This document shows, piece by piece, positions 16,352-25,417 of a DNA stretch of 64,000 nucleotides. Each line of letters starts with the position of its first letter. The stretch's first letter is position 1. This DNA is from Microbacterium sp. M28 (GTDB lineage: Bacteria; Actinomycetota; Actinomycetes; Actinomycetales; Microbacteriaceae). Under the pieces are notes generated by a model. That model had not been told where the DNA came from. It saw only the letters and a list, made by a program, of their open reading frames with translations, and did no database searches. Where the stretch lies: assembly GCF_025836995.1 (NCBI RefSeq), contig NZ_CP107546.1, positions 3,224,001-3,288,000 on the forward strand, given 5' to 3'. The translations under genes were made by a program, and so were the position numbers.

Positions 16352-18200
16352 TCGGGAAGTAGACCGAGTACCGCTGATCAGTCACTTCGTTGAGCGGGAT
16401 GAAGCGGATTCCGGCATCCCGGCCACGCGAGCGGTACCGCACCAGCCACTGGGCCCACTGCCGCTCGTCGTCGGCGACGAGGAGCGTGGACGGATCCGTC
16501 GGGTCCCCCTCGAGAGAGACCTCCCTGTCGATGAGGCCGGCGAGGACGATCGGCCCCTCGACGAACGCGACCGTGTCGGGTTCATCCGGGATCGGCACGG
16601 CACGCAGCGCGAACGGGAACTCGAGCTCGACGGTCGACTCGCCTCCGTCGTGGACGATCTCCAAGAACCGCCCGTCGCGCCGCCATGAGACGGTCGTCGT
16701 CACGAGCGGCTCTCCCGACGTCCATTCCGGGATCCGCAGACGCACCCGTGCGGAGGCGTCCTCGACCGAGGTGACGGAAACCCGCACGCGCAGCGCCTTC
16801 GGACGGTGCAGCTCGCCGCCCGGCCCGCCGTTGGCGTCGGGCCCGACGTAGCTCGCATCGTCGCGGAGGCGCACTTCGACTGCGACCGGCTGTCCCGCTG
16901 CGATCGTCTCAGCGCGCACCGGCAGGTACTGCGCGACCGTCAGCGCGTCGTCGTCCGCATAGATCGCCAGCGGGGCGACACGGGTGTGCGCCTGTACGAG
17001 ACTCCCGTGGCAGCACCAGAAGTCCTCCGTCGGCGTGCCCCAGTGCTTGCGGGCACCGCCCTCGAGCGGCAGGAAGTAGGCGACCATTCCCGTCTCCGGG
17101 TGCTGCTGCGCCAGCAGTCCGTTGTGCAGATTCGTCTCGATGTAGTCGAGATGGACGGGGTCGCCGCCCCACCGGTACAGCACATCGGCGAGCCGGATCA
17201 TGTTGTACACCGAGCAGTGCTCCTGCGTCTTCGCCCCGCGCCGGGCTGCGAAGGAGAACGGCGGCGTCCAGATCTCGCCAGACGTCTGGCCGCCCGTGCA
17301 GAAGGTTCCGCGGCGGGTGACCGCCCAGTCCCAGTACTGCTCGACGACGCGCTTCCAGCGCTCCTCCCCCGTGACCTCGAAGGCGCGGGCGGCGCCCAGC
17401 ACTTCAGGGATCGTCGTGTTGGCGTGCATGTTCGTGAGGGCGTCCTCACCTGCCAGCAGCGCGTCGAACAAAGAGGCGTGCCAGTACCGGTCGAGGAGCT
17501 CGCGGTAGAGGTCGTCACCCGTCGCCTCGAGGAGATCGGCCCACACCTCCAGCATCCCTCCCGTCTCCATCTCGAGGATCTGCTGGAATCTCTCGCGCTC
17601 GAAACCACGCGCCCACTCCGCGATCGCGCAGGCGGCGCGGTGTGCGATCTGCAGCGCGCGTTCGTCACCGAGATCCCGGTAGACGTCGACGAGTCCCATG
17701 AACGTCTTGTGGATCGCATACTGAGGCGCCCAGACGTCGCGGCCCTCGGCCAGCCGTCGAAGGAAGGAGACCGGCGTGGCGAAGACCCATTCGCCGCCGT
17801 TCTCCTCCTGGCACCGCGCCAGCAGCTCGAGCACGCCGTCGAGCTTGGCGCGCAGCACCACGTCTCCAGTCGTCGCCGTCTCGCGAGCGGCCGCCGACAT
17901 CCAGTGTCCGAGAAAGTGCCCGCGCAGCAGCGAGCCCGGCGTCTCCCAGCCCCAGTGCCGGTCGAGCCCTCGGTCCGCGATCGATGAGCCGGACGGATGC
18001 AGGTGCCACGCCTGATCCCCGATACCCGCCTCGATCAGGTGGTTCTGCACCAGGTTCCGCTCGGACAGCGACACGAGGTACTCGCGATTGAGGCGTCGGC
18101 GTCGGTCGAACGTCCCCGCCGTGAGATGCACGGTGGAGGGCGCAAGAGCGTGACGGCTCTCGCCTCGCGCCGGCACCCGCGTCGGCTGCTGAGTGTTCAT
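16335..18200 (-). CDS. GH127 beta-L-arabinofuranosidase family protein
   Basis: 621-aa protein of the GH127/DUF1680 family, which removes beta-L-arabinofuranose from hydroxyproline-linked or other plant arabinosides. The Zn-cysteine catalytic centre of this family is intact: EHC at about 327-329 and CCHG at about 396-399, the spacing of the Bifidobacterium HypBA1 Glu/Cys/Cys-Cys set. (alpha/alpha)6 barrel to ~440, beta-sandwich after. ATG 18200 overlaps the stop of the GH3 gene (ATGA), with GAGGACGAGGA upstream. No signal peptide: intracellular processing of imported oligosaccharides. Confidence 0.9.
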   Translation of the reverse strand: MNTQQPTRVPARGESRHALAPSTVHLTAGTFDRRRRLNREYLVSLSERNLVQNHLIEAGIGDQAWHLHPSGSSIADRGLDRHWGWETPGSLLRGHFLGHWMSAAARETATTGDVVLRAKLDGVLELLARCQEENGGEWVFATPVSFLRRLAEGRDVWAPQYAIHKTFMGLVDVYRDLGDERALQIAHRAACAIAEWARGFERERFQQILEMETGGMLEVWADLLEATGDDLYRELLDRYWHASLFDALLAGEDALTNMHANTTIPEVLGAARAFEVTGEERWKRVVEQYWDWAVTRRGTFCTGGQTSGEIWTPPFSFAARRGAKTQEHCSVYNMIRLADVLYRWGGDPVHLDYIETNLHNGLLAQQHPETGMVAYFLPLEGGARKHWGTPTEDFWCCHGSLVQAHTRVAPLAIYADDDALTVAQYLPVRAETIAAGQPVAVEVRLRDDASYVGPDANGGPGGELHRPKALRVRVSVTSVEDASARVRLRIPEWTSGEPLVTTTVSWRRDGRFLEIVHDGGESTVELEFPFALRAVPIPDEPDTVAFVEGPIVLAGLIDREVSLEGDPTDPSTLLVADDERQWAQWLVRYRSRGRDAGIRFIPLNEVTDQRYSVYFPIRPAG

Positions 18201-20506
18201 TCCTCGTCCTCTCCATGATCGACGTCCCACGCGGTCCTCCCCGCGCGGGCCAGCACACGATGCCGGTTCCCTACGAGCCGGACGGATGCCGCACACGCGC
18301 GATCCGCGACCGACGGCCCCGCCGCGAGCACCACGACACCCGGATCGACAGCGAGTCGTCCGTCGATCCCGGTCGCAGCCAGGCGCGCGGCCTCGAGCGT
18401 GAAGCGCACGGTTCGACGGGCCCCCGCGGGGACGCGGATGCGGGCGAACCCGACGAGCTGCGCCTGCGGGCGCACGACCGCGCCTGCAGGAAACGAGGCG
18501 TAGAGCTGAACCACCTCCACCGCGGACTCGCCCGCGTTGCGCACGTTGACGACGATCTCGGCTGCGCCGTCGGTGCGCAGCGCCGCAGGGGCGTCGATGG
18601 ACTCGTACTCGACTCGTCCGCGCGTCAGACCGTATCCGAACGGATACAGCGGCGTCGGGTCCGCCACCGTGATGCCCGCGTTGTGCTGGCCGAGCGGCGG
18701 TTGAAGATAGGTGGTCGTCGCCGACTTCCAGCGCGGGATCTGCACCGGGAGGCGCCCGCTCGGAGCGACCCGACCGGAGAGGACGCCCGCGATCGCCCCG
18801 GCGCCGTCCGCCCCGGGGAAGAAGGCCTGCACGATCGATCGAGCCGCGCCGTACTCGCCCAGCGCGTACGGCCGGCCGGAGACCACGACCAGCACTGTCG
18901 GAATGCCGGTGGCGAGCACTGCTAGGACCAGATCGTGCTGGCGCCCGGGCAGTCGCAGGTCGGGGGCATCGCAGCCCTCGCCGGAGCTGCCCTCACCGAA
19001 GAGCCCGGCCACATCGCCCACGACGACCACGGCGACGTCGCTCTCCCGCGCCGCCTGTACAGCCGTCGCGATCTCCTCGGCACCGCCGAGGATCTCGCAT
19101 CCTCGGACGAGACGGATCTCACCGATGCCCGCCTCCGCGCGCATCGCCGCTTCGATCGTCGGGATCGCGATCCCGGGGTCGTGCCCTGGGTGCTTCGTCA
19201 GCACATGATTCGGGAAGGCGTAGCATCCGAGCAGACTCCGGTACTCCGCCGCGGCCGGTCCGATCAGCGCGACGCTGGCGTCGGCCGCCAGCGGCAGGAT
19301 GCCGTCGTCCTCGAGCAACACGATCGATTCCTCGGCGATCCGCGCGGACAGCGCTCGGTTGCGGTCGCTGTCGAGATCCACGTCCTCGGCGGCATCCGGC
19401 ACGACGGGCCCCTCATCGAGAAGGCCCGCCTCGATCTTCTGCCGCAGATGACGCATGACCGCCCGATCCAGGTCGCTCTCATTGACGACGCCTTCGCGGA
19501 CAAGGCGCGGCAACGCGGCGAACGCGACGGTCGACGGCAGTTCGACGTCGACTCCTGCGCGCAGCGCGAGCGCCCCGGCTTCAGCCGCGTCCGCGGCCAC
19601 CCGATGCATCGAGACCAGGAACGGGATGGCCCAGTAGTCGGCGACGACGGTGCCGTCGAATCCCCATTCCGTGCGCAGGATGCCGTCGAGCAGAGCACGG
19701 TTGCTCGTGCTCGGGATGCCGTCGACGTCGGTGTAGGAGGTCATCACGCTGCGCGCGCCGCCCTGTCGCAGCGCCGTCTCGAACGGCGGCAGCACGGTGT
19801 CGGCGAATTCGCGCGGCCCCATACTGACCGGCCCGTGGTTGCGCGCTCCTCGGGACGCGGCGTAGCCGGCGAAGTGCTTGAGCGTGGCGATGATCCCGGC
19901 GCTTTCGAGCCCGGCGACGTAGGCGGCGCCGAGCTGCCCCACGAGATACGGGTCCTCGCCGAGGGTCTCCTCGACCCGCCCCCACCGGTAGTCCCGGACG
20001 ACGTCGAGCACGGGAGCGAGGCCCTGGTGCACGCCGATCGCGCGCATGTCCTCGCCGATCGCGCGCGCCATCTCGCGCACCAGGTCATCGTCGAACGTCG
20101 CGGCCCATGCGAGCGGCGCGGGGAAGGCCGTCGCGCCGAAGGCCGCGAGACCGGTCAGGCATTCTTCATGCACGAGCGCGGGGATCCCCAGGCGCTGGTT
20201 GTCCGTTACCCGGCGCTGCAGCGCGCGCAGTTTCGCGACACCGTCCCTGGGGTCGAGGGGCGCGGTGCCGAACACCCTCGTGAGCTGGCCGAGACCGTGC
20301 GCGAACGGGTCGACGACGGCATCGGTGAGATCGTCGGCGAGACGCGGAGCGAAGGCGTCGGCGTTCTCGGTGAGCCAGATGGATCCGAGCTGCGCGGCCT
20401 TCTCCTCGAGGGTCAGCTCGTCGACGAGGGCCTGCGCGCGCTCGCGCGCGCTCAGGGTCGGATCGCGCCACCGATCCTGATCGATGGCGCTCATCTCGAT
20501 GGTCAT
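18197..20506 (-). CDS. GH3-family beta-glycosidase
   Basis: 769-aa GH3 enzyme. N-terminal TIM-barrel domain (~30-330) with KHFAGYAASRGARNHGPV and nucleophile Asp in GTVVADYW; second alpha/beta domain with GRPYALG and a fibronectin-III-like C-terminus (VNVRNAGESAVEVVQLY). Activity could be beta-glucosidase, beta-xylosidase or arabinofuranosidase; the locus favours a plant-glycan side chain. ATG 20506 overlaps the stop of the ABC permease (ATGA); in-frame ATG 20494 is an alternative. Operon with the permeases, GH127 downstream. No signal peptide. Confidence 0.9.
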   Translation of the reverse strand: MTIEMSAIDQDRWRDPTLSARERAQALVDELTLEEKAAQLGSIWLTENADAFAPRLADDLTDAVVDPFAHGLGQLTRVFGTAPLDPRDGVAKLRALQRRVTDNQRLGIPALVHEECLTGLAAFGATAFPAPLAWAATFDDDLVREMARAIGEDMRAIGVHQGLAPVLDVVRDYRWGRVEETLGEDPYLVGQLGAAYVAGLESAGIIATLKHFAGYAASRGARNHGPVSMGPREFADTVLPPFETALRQGGARSVMTSYTDVDGIPSTSNRALLDGILRTEWGFDGTVVADYWAIPFLVSMHRVAADAAEAGALALRAGVDVELPSTVAFAALPRLVREGVVNESDLDRAVMRHLRQKIEAGLLDEGPVVPDAAEDVDLDSDRNRALSARIAEESIVLLEDDGILPLAADASVALIGPAAAEYRSLLGCYAFPNHVLTKHPGHDPGIAIPTIEAAMRAEAGIGEIRLVRGCEILGGAEEIATAVQAARESDVAVVVVGDVAGLFGEGSSGEGCDAPDLRLPGRQHDLVLAVLATGIPTVLVVVSGRPYALGEYGAARSIVQAFFPGADGAGAIAGVLSGRVAPSGRLPVQIPRWKSATTTYLQPPLGQHNAGITVADPTPLYPFGYGLTRGRVEYESIDAPAALRTDGAAEIVVNVRNAGESAVEVVQLYASFPAGAVVRPQAQLVGFARIRVPAGARRTVRFTLEAARLAATGIDGRLAVDPGVVVLAAGPSVADRACAASVRLVGNRHRVLARAGRTAWDVDHGEDEE

Positions 20507-21405
20507 CCCTTGAACGCCCCGTCCATAATGCCTGCGACCATGCGGCGACCGACGAAGAAGAAGACGATCAGCAGCGGCAGGGTCGCCAGGAACGATCCGC
20601 CCATGGTCAGCGCCAGGTCGATCGTGCGGTTCGCCTGCAACTGCTTCAGCGCGATCTGCACGGTGAACAGCTCGGGCGACTTCAGCACGATGAACGGCCA
20701 CATGAAGTCGTTCCAGACGCTGGTGAACGTGATCAACCCGAGCACGAAGGCCGCCGGTCGCACGACGGGGAACCCGATGCGCCAGAAGATCTGCCAGCTG
20801 TTGGCACCATCGATGCGTGCGGCGGCCATCAGCTCGTCGTTCAGCGTGGTCGCCAGATGCTGACGCATCCAGAAGATGCCGAACGCGCTCGCGAGCCCCG
20901 GCAGGATGATCGCCTGCAGGGTGTCGACCCAGTCGAGCCACGAGATGATCAGGTACTGCGGGATCACGCTGAGCTGAGCCGGAACCGTCATCGTCAACAG
21001 CACGATGAGGAACAGGGTGTTGCGACCGGGGAATCGCAGCTTCGCGAACGCGAACCCGGCCAATGCGCACAGCAACGAGGTCATGACGGCCACCGCCAGA
21101 GACACGATCACGCTGTTCAGCAGCGACTGCAGGAACGGCACGGTCTCGAACACCTTCGTGGCGATGTCGACGAAGTTGAATCCCGGATACAGCCGTGGCG
21201 GCATCGAGGTGACGGCTGAGGCGCCCACTGATGCGATGACGAACATGTAGTACAGCGGGAACACGCTGATCAGAACGGCGACGATGAGGAACGCGTACAC
21301 GTACCACGACACCTTGCCGACACGGCCGCCTCGGCCACGACGACGCGCGGGGGTTTCCGGCTTCACCGGCGACAGCGGTGCCTTCTCCCTGGTCACGTGA
21401 GTCAT
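20503..21405 (-). CDS. sugar ABC transporter permease (MalG-type)
   Basis: 300-aa inner-membrane subunit of a CUT1-type carbohydrate importer, with six hydrophobic helices and the ABC EAA loop ELMAAARIDGANSWQIFWRIGFP. An extended hydrophilic N-terminus of ~30 residues precedes the first helix. ATG 21405 overlaps the stop of the MalF-type gene. The locus has no dedicated ATPase gene, as usual for CUT1 systems sharing MsmK/MsiK-type ATPases. Confidence 0.92.
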   Translation of the reverse strand: MTHVTREKAPLSPVKPETPARRRGRGGRVGKVSWYVYAFLIVAVLISVFPLYYMFVIASVGASAVTSMPPRLYPGFNFVDIATKVFETVPFLQSLLNSVIVSLAVAVMTSLLCALAGFAFAKLRFPGRNTLFLIVLLTMTVPAQLSVIPQYLIISWLDWVDTLQAIILPGLASAFGIFWMRQHLATTLNDELMAAARIDGANSWQIFWRIGFPVVRPAAFVLGLITFTSVWNDFMWPFIVLKSPELFTVQIALKQLQANRTIDLALTMGGSFLATLPLLIVFFFVGRRMVAGIMDGAFKG

Positions 21406-22367
21406 GCGCGAGCCTTCCTGGTGCGGGTGGTGAGGTAGAAGTTGATCGACGACACGACGACCACGATGACGAACAGCGCCACTCCGATCGCGGAGCCGTA
21501 GCCGAACTCGAACTGCCCGAAGCCCTGTTCGTAGAGGAAGAGGGCGAGCGTCTGGCACTGACGGCCGCCGCCGCATGTGAGCCCCGACTCGGGTGCGACG
21601 AGAAGCGGTTCGGTGAAGATCTGCAGTCCGCCGATCGTCGACATGATCACGGTGAAGATGATGATCGGCCTCAGCGACGGGATGGTCAGGTGGATGAACT
21701 GCTGCCATCCGGATGCTCCGTCGACGGACGCCGCTTCGTACATCTCCCGTGGCAGAGCCTGGAGACCCGCGAGGTAGAGGAGCGTGTTGTAGCCGAACCA
21801 GCGCCACATGACCATCGACGAGATCACGATCCACGACCCCAGCTGCGACGACATGAAGTTCACCGCCGGTGCCCCGACGAGCCCGAGGATCCAGTTGATG
21901 AGACCGAAGTTCTTGTCGAAGATCTGCGCGAACACGAGCGCGGTGGCCGCGACGGAGGTGATATACGGGATGAGCAGCGCCATCCGGAAGAAGTTCGCGA
22001 GCTTCAGCGTGGCGTGATTCAGCAGATGCGCGAGTCCCAGCGCCAGCAGCAGCTGCGGGATCGTGGAGATCAGGAAGATCCCGAAGGTGTTGACGAAGGC
22101 GTTCCAGAACCGTGAATCCTGGACGAGCCGCTCGAAATTCGCCAGACCCACGAACGTCTGCTCACCGATGGGGTTCCAGTCGAACAGCGCCACGTAGAAC
22201 GTGAACAGGAGCGGGAAGAGGCCGAAGACGGCGAAGATGACGAAGAAGGGTGCGACGTAGAGGTACGGCGCGAGGCGCTCGGCGAACGGCTGCCTGATCT
22301 CGCGTGTCGGCGGCCGATCGCGCCGACGGATCTTCTGGACGGGGATGGCGGTCTCTGTGGCGGTCAT
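21402..22367 (-). CDS. sugar ABC transporter permease (MalF-type)
   Basis: 321-aa inner-membrane subunit with a short basic N-terminus, six helices and the EAA loop EMYEAASVDGASGWQQFIHLTIP. The motif and length fit CUT1 MalF-type permeases. A cysteine pair near residue 265 (SGLTCGGGRQCQTL) in the last periplasmic loop may form a disulfide, seen in several actinobacterial members. ATG 22367. A strong stem-loop separates it from the binding-protein gene. Confidence 0.92.
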   Translation of the reverse strand: MTATETAIPVQKIRRRDRPPTREIRQPFAERLAPYLYVAPFFVIFAVFGLFPLLFTFYVALFDWNPIGEQTFVGLANFERLVQDSRFWNAFVNTFGIFLISTIPQLLLALGLAHLLNHATLKLANFFRMALLIPYITSVAATALVFAQIFDKNFGLINWILGLVGAPAVNFMSSQLGSWIVISSMVMWRWFGYNTLLYLAGLQALPREMYEAASVDGASGWQQFIHLTIPSLRPIIIFTVIMSTIGGLQIFTEPLLVAPESGLTCGGGRQCQTLALFLYEQGFGQFEFGYGSAIGVALFVIVVVVSSINFYLTTRTRKARA

Positions 22368-22384
22368 GGTCCTACCTCGGTGGG

Positions 22385-22422
22385 GATGGCCGGCCGGCGC
22401 TCCGCGGCGCCGGCCGGCCATC
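22385..22422 (-). terminator. 16-bp stem-loop between binding protein and permease genes
   Basis: GATGGCCGGCCGGCGC at 22385-22400 and its exact complement GCGCCGGCCGGCCATC at 22407-22422 enclose a six-base loop. No T-run. Such stems after the SBP gene attenuate downstream permease expression and protect the abundant binding-protein transcript. Confidence 0.65.
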
Positions 22423-22435
22423 GACGATTCGGTTC

Positions 22436-23719
22436 TCAGCCGCCGATCGCGGCTTTGGCGCTGTCCAGTCCGGTCTGCCAGGCGTCGGCCGGGTCGACGT
22501 TGCCGGCCTCCATGTCGACCAGGGCGTTCAGCAGCGCGGCCCCGATCGCGCTGGTGTCCGGGCCGTTGTAGAACGAGTTGAACTGCAGCACCGAGTCGCT
22601 CATGATCGCCCCGATCGGGGTGTCGCCGAAGAACGGGTCGGTGTAGCTGCGCACGTCGTCGCTCTCGAGAGCCGCATTCGCGGCGGGGAATGTTCCGGTC
22701 GTCGCGAAGTGCTCGGTCTGGCCCTCCGGGGAGAGCATCGTCTCGATGTACTGCCATGCCGCCTCCGGATTGTCGGCGCGGGCCGGGATCGCGATGACGC
22801 TGCCGCCCCAGTTGCCGCCGACGCCGGGGATCGACGCCAGGCGCCAGAGCCCTTCAGTGTCCGGCGCGTCGGTCTGGATGCCGGACAGCATCCATGAGGG
22901 AGCCGTCGTGACGGCGAACGCGCCGTTCGCCTTGCCCGGAGCCCAGCCCGAAGACCAGGCGGGGATGCTGGCACTGATGCCGGCCTCGTAGGTGCGGACG
23001 GCGACATCGAACGCCTCTTCGACCTCCGGATTCGTGTCGTAGATCAGCTCTCCGTCCGGCGAGTAGTACTTCTCGCTCACCTGGTTGACAGTGGAGAAGA
23101 AGACGCTGGTCTCGACGTTGTCGACGAACGGCTCGCCCGTGGCGGCGGTGTACTTCTCCCCCATCTCGATGAACTTGTCCCACGTCGACCACATCTCCGC
23201 CACCTCGGCCGGATCGGTCGGCAGCCCCGCTGCTTCGAACAGGTCGGCACGGTAGGCGAAGCTCAGCCCGCCGACGTCGGTCGGGATGCCGATGATCGAC
23301 CCGTCCTCCGCGGTCGCGCCGTCGATCGCCCAGTCGAGATAGTCGTCGCCGATGTCGTCTCCACCGAGCGTGCGCAGATCGACGAAGTTCCCCGGGTTCT
23401 CGACGAACTTCGGGAGGTCATCGTTCTGGATCATGACGAGGTCGGGCACGCGGCCGCCGGCGAGGGCGGCGGTGAGGGCGGTCGCCGTCTCCGTCGTGCT
23501 GCCGACCTCGCTCAGCTTCACCTTGGCGTCCGGATTGATCTCCAGGTACCGATCGACGGAATCCTTCTGCCCGATCCCGGTGAACGACCAGAACTCGAAC
23601 TCGGCGTTCGGATCGCCGGATCCGGACTCCGACCCTGATCCGCCGGACGAGCATCCGGAGATCAGCAGCGCGAATGCGCCGAGTGCGGCTACGGGCAGGG
23701 CAAGTTTGCGACGGTTCAC
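22436..23719 (-). CDS. sugar ABC transporter substrate-binding lipoprotein
   Basis: 427-aa extracellular solute-binding protein (family 1). A lipoprotein signal peptide occupies residues 1-~22 with lipobox LLISGC; the lipid-anchored mature protein starts at Cys. A Gly/Ser-rich linker (GSGSESGSGDP) follows, then the two-lobed binding domain with WDKFIEMGEKY and VAVRTYEAGISASIPAW. GTG 23719 is chosen for its GAGGAG upstream and because it sits directly before the basic signal-peptide start. First gene of the SBP-permease-permease-GH3-GH127 operon, preceded by a perfect 18-bp palindrome. Confidence 0.92.
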   Translation of the reverse strand: MNRRKLALPVAALGAFALLISGCSSGGSGSESGSGDPNAEFEFWSFTGIGQKDSVDRYLEINPDAKVKLSEVGSTTETATALTAALAGGRVPDLVMIQNDDLPKFVENPGNFVDLRTLGGDDIGDDYLDWAIDGATAEDGSIIGIPTDVGGLSFAYRADLFEAAGLPTDPAEVAEMWSTWDKFIEMGEKYTAATGEPFVDNVETSVFFSTVNQVSEKYYSPDGELIYDTNPEVEEAFDVAVRTYEAGISASIPAWSSGWAPGKANGAFAVTTAPSWMLSGIQTDAPDTEGLWRLASIPGVGGNWGGSVIAIPARADNPEAAWQYIETMLSPEGQTEHFATTGTFPAANAALESDDVRSYTDPFFGDTPIGAIMSDSVLQFNSFYNGPDTSAIGAALLNALVDMEAGNVDPADAWQTGLDSAKAAIGG

Positions 23720-23772
23720 AACAGCTCCTCTTCTTCGGGGACATGTGAGTGCTGACGACTCTTCGGTGCGTC

Positions 23773-23790
23773 CGAGAGATCGATCTCTCG
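23773..23790. promoter_or_regulatory. 18-bp palindrome, probable LacI-family operator of the sugar operon
   Basis: CGAGAGATCGATCTCTCG is a perfect 18-bp palindrome with a central CG, the hallmark of LacI-type operators. It lies 54 bp before the SBP start and in the divergent region with the second LacI gene, 165 bp upstream of it. Confidence 0.7.
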
Positions 23791-23955
23791 TTCGGGTCAC
23801 AGTAGCCAAGATCATCGAGGAGGGCAACCTCTGACTCGCAAGAATCGGGGTTCTGCGCACACGCCGAGGTGTCGAGGATTCTCCGGAATTCATGCAAAGA
23901 TCTCTTCAGCAAGAGAACGATCTTCGATCCGTCAACGAACTCTGCGGAGAGAATC

Positions 23956-24957
23956 ATGGCCAGACCCACCGTCGTCGACGTCGCCCAGGCGGCAGGAGTC
24001 TCCCGCGCCACCGCCGCCCGTGTGCTGGCCGGCGCGACCAATGTCGACCCCGCGATGACCCAGGCGGTCGAACGGGAGGCACGGCGGCTCGGCTACGAGA
24101 CCAACTTCGCCGCCCGCGTGCTGCGCGGCGGTCGTGCGGGAGCAGTCGGACTCATCATCGCGTTCGAGGAGCTCGGGAGCCACAGCGGCACCTTCTTCAC
24201 CGCTGTGCTCAAGGGCGCCGCGAAGGGGCTGGCCGCCGGCGAGGTGCAGCCCGTGCTGCTGCCCGCCGACCAGGAGGATCTCGACCGCATCCCGCGCTTC
24301 CTCCGCTCGGGCGCCCTCGATGGCGCGATCGTCATCCTCCAGCACGAGATCACGCACCTCGTCGATCAACTGGCCGACTCGCCCGTCCCGATCGCGTGGG
24401 TCGGGCGCCCGCACGCCGAGATCGGCCCGGAGCCGATCGTGATCGACTCCGACAACTACGGCGGAGGCGTTCTCGCGGCTCGCGCGCTCGTGGAGGCGGG
24501 TCGCCGATCCATCGGCATCATCACCGGGCCGCTCGACCTCGAACAGGCGAGGGATCGCACCCGCGGATGGACCGATGAGCTCGCCCGGCACGGCATCGCT
24601 CCGGGTCCGATCGTGCACGGAGACTTCACCCTCGACAGCGGCACCGCGGCGATGGCCCGGCTGCTGCAGCGGGCCCCGGACCTCGACGGGATCTTCGCCT
24701 CGTCAGACCTGATGGCCGCGGGAGCGCTCCGCGTGCTGCAGGCTGCCGGTCGCCGCGTGCCGACCGATGTCTCGGTCGTCGGCTTCGACGACATCCTCAT
24801 CGCCAGCACGTCGGATCCACCGCTCACGACGGTGCGCCAGCCGCTCGAAGAGATGGGCCGTGCCGCGGCGGACACGCTCCTCGCGACGATCCGCGGGCTG
24901 CCCGCCGAGAAGGAGCATCTGCTGTCCACCTCCCTGATCCGTCGAGAATCTCTCTGA
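23956..24957 (+). CDS. LacI-family regulator of the sugar operon (2)
   Basis: 333-aa LacI/GalR repressor. The N-terminal helix-turn-helix is VVDVAQAAGVSRATAARVLAG; the effector domain ends VVGFDDILIASTSDPPLTTVRQP. ATG 23956 has GGAGAGAA upstream; earlier in-frame starts would put ~29 atypical residues before the HTH. Divergent from the SBP gene; the palindrome at 23773-23790 is the expected operator. Confidence 0.88.
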   Translation: MARPTVVDVAQAAGVSRATAARVLAGATNVDPAMTQAVEREARRLGYETNFAARVLRGGRAGAVGLIIAFEELGSHSGTFFTAVLKGAAKGLAAGEVQPVLLPADQEDLDRIPRFLRSGALDGAIVILQHEITHLVDQLADSPVPIAWVGRPHAEIGPEPIVIDSDNYGGGVLAARALVEAGRRSIGIITGPLDLEQARDRTRGWTDELARHGIAPGPIVHGDFTLDSGTAAMARLLQRAPDLDGIFASSDLMAAGALRVLQAAGRRVPTDVSVVGFDDILIASTSDPPLTTVRQPLEEMGRAAADTLLATIRGLPAEKEHLLSTSLIRRESL

Positions 24958-24981
24958 CCCGCACACGCCGAGGACGCGGGT

Positions 24982-25386
24982 TCACACCCGCCGGGCGTAC
25001 TCCTCGTCGGTGACGTGCTCGAGCCAGGTCGTCGTCTCGGCGGGATCGTCGGCCGACTCCAGCAGCGCGAGGTGCTGCATGAAGCAGTCCTCGGTGGCGC
25101 CGTGCCAGTGCTCCTCCCCCGGCGGGGTGTAGATCGTCTGCCCCGGGTGCGCCTCGACGACCGTCCCGTCGCGGGTTCCGACACGGGCGACGCCCTCGGT
25201 GACCCGCAGATACTGCCCGCGGGCGTGCGAGTGCCAGGCCGTGCGTGCGCCGGGAGCGAAGCGCACGAGGCCGCCGGACATCCGCTGGTCGGCATCGTGC
25301 GGGACAATGATCGGGTCGAACCAGACGTCGCCGGTGAACTGCTCGGGCGGGTTCTTGACCGTGGGACGGCTCTCTTCGATGTGCAT
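24982..25386 (-). CDS. cupin-domain protein, (R)-mandelonitrile lyase-like
   Basis: 134-aa single-domain cupin. Motif 1 is GARTAWHSHARGQYLRVTEG and motif 2 PPGEEHWHGATEDC, supplying a metal-binding set (His, His, Gln/Glu, His). It matches the small TM1287-like cupins that are often named (R)-mandelonitrile lyase-like; the reaction here is not known. It follows the alcohol dehydrogenase gene by 31 bp in the same direction and is probably co-transcribed with it. Confidence 0.8.
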   Translation of the reverse strand: MHIEESRPTVKNPPEQFTGDVWFDPIIVPHDADQRMSGGLVRFAPGARTAWHSHARGQYLRVTEGVARVGTRDGTVVEAHPGQTIYTPPGEEHWHGATEDCFMQHLALLESADDPAETTTWLEHVTDEEYARRV

Positions 25387-25417
25387 GCTTGCTCCTCTCC
25401 GCTGCCGGGTCCGACGT

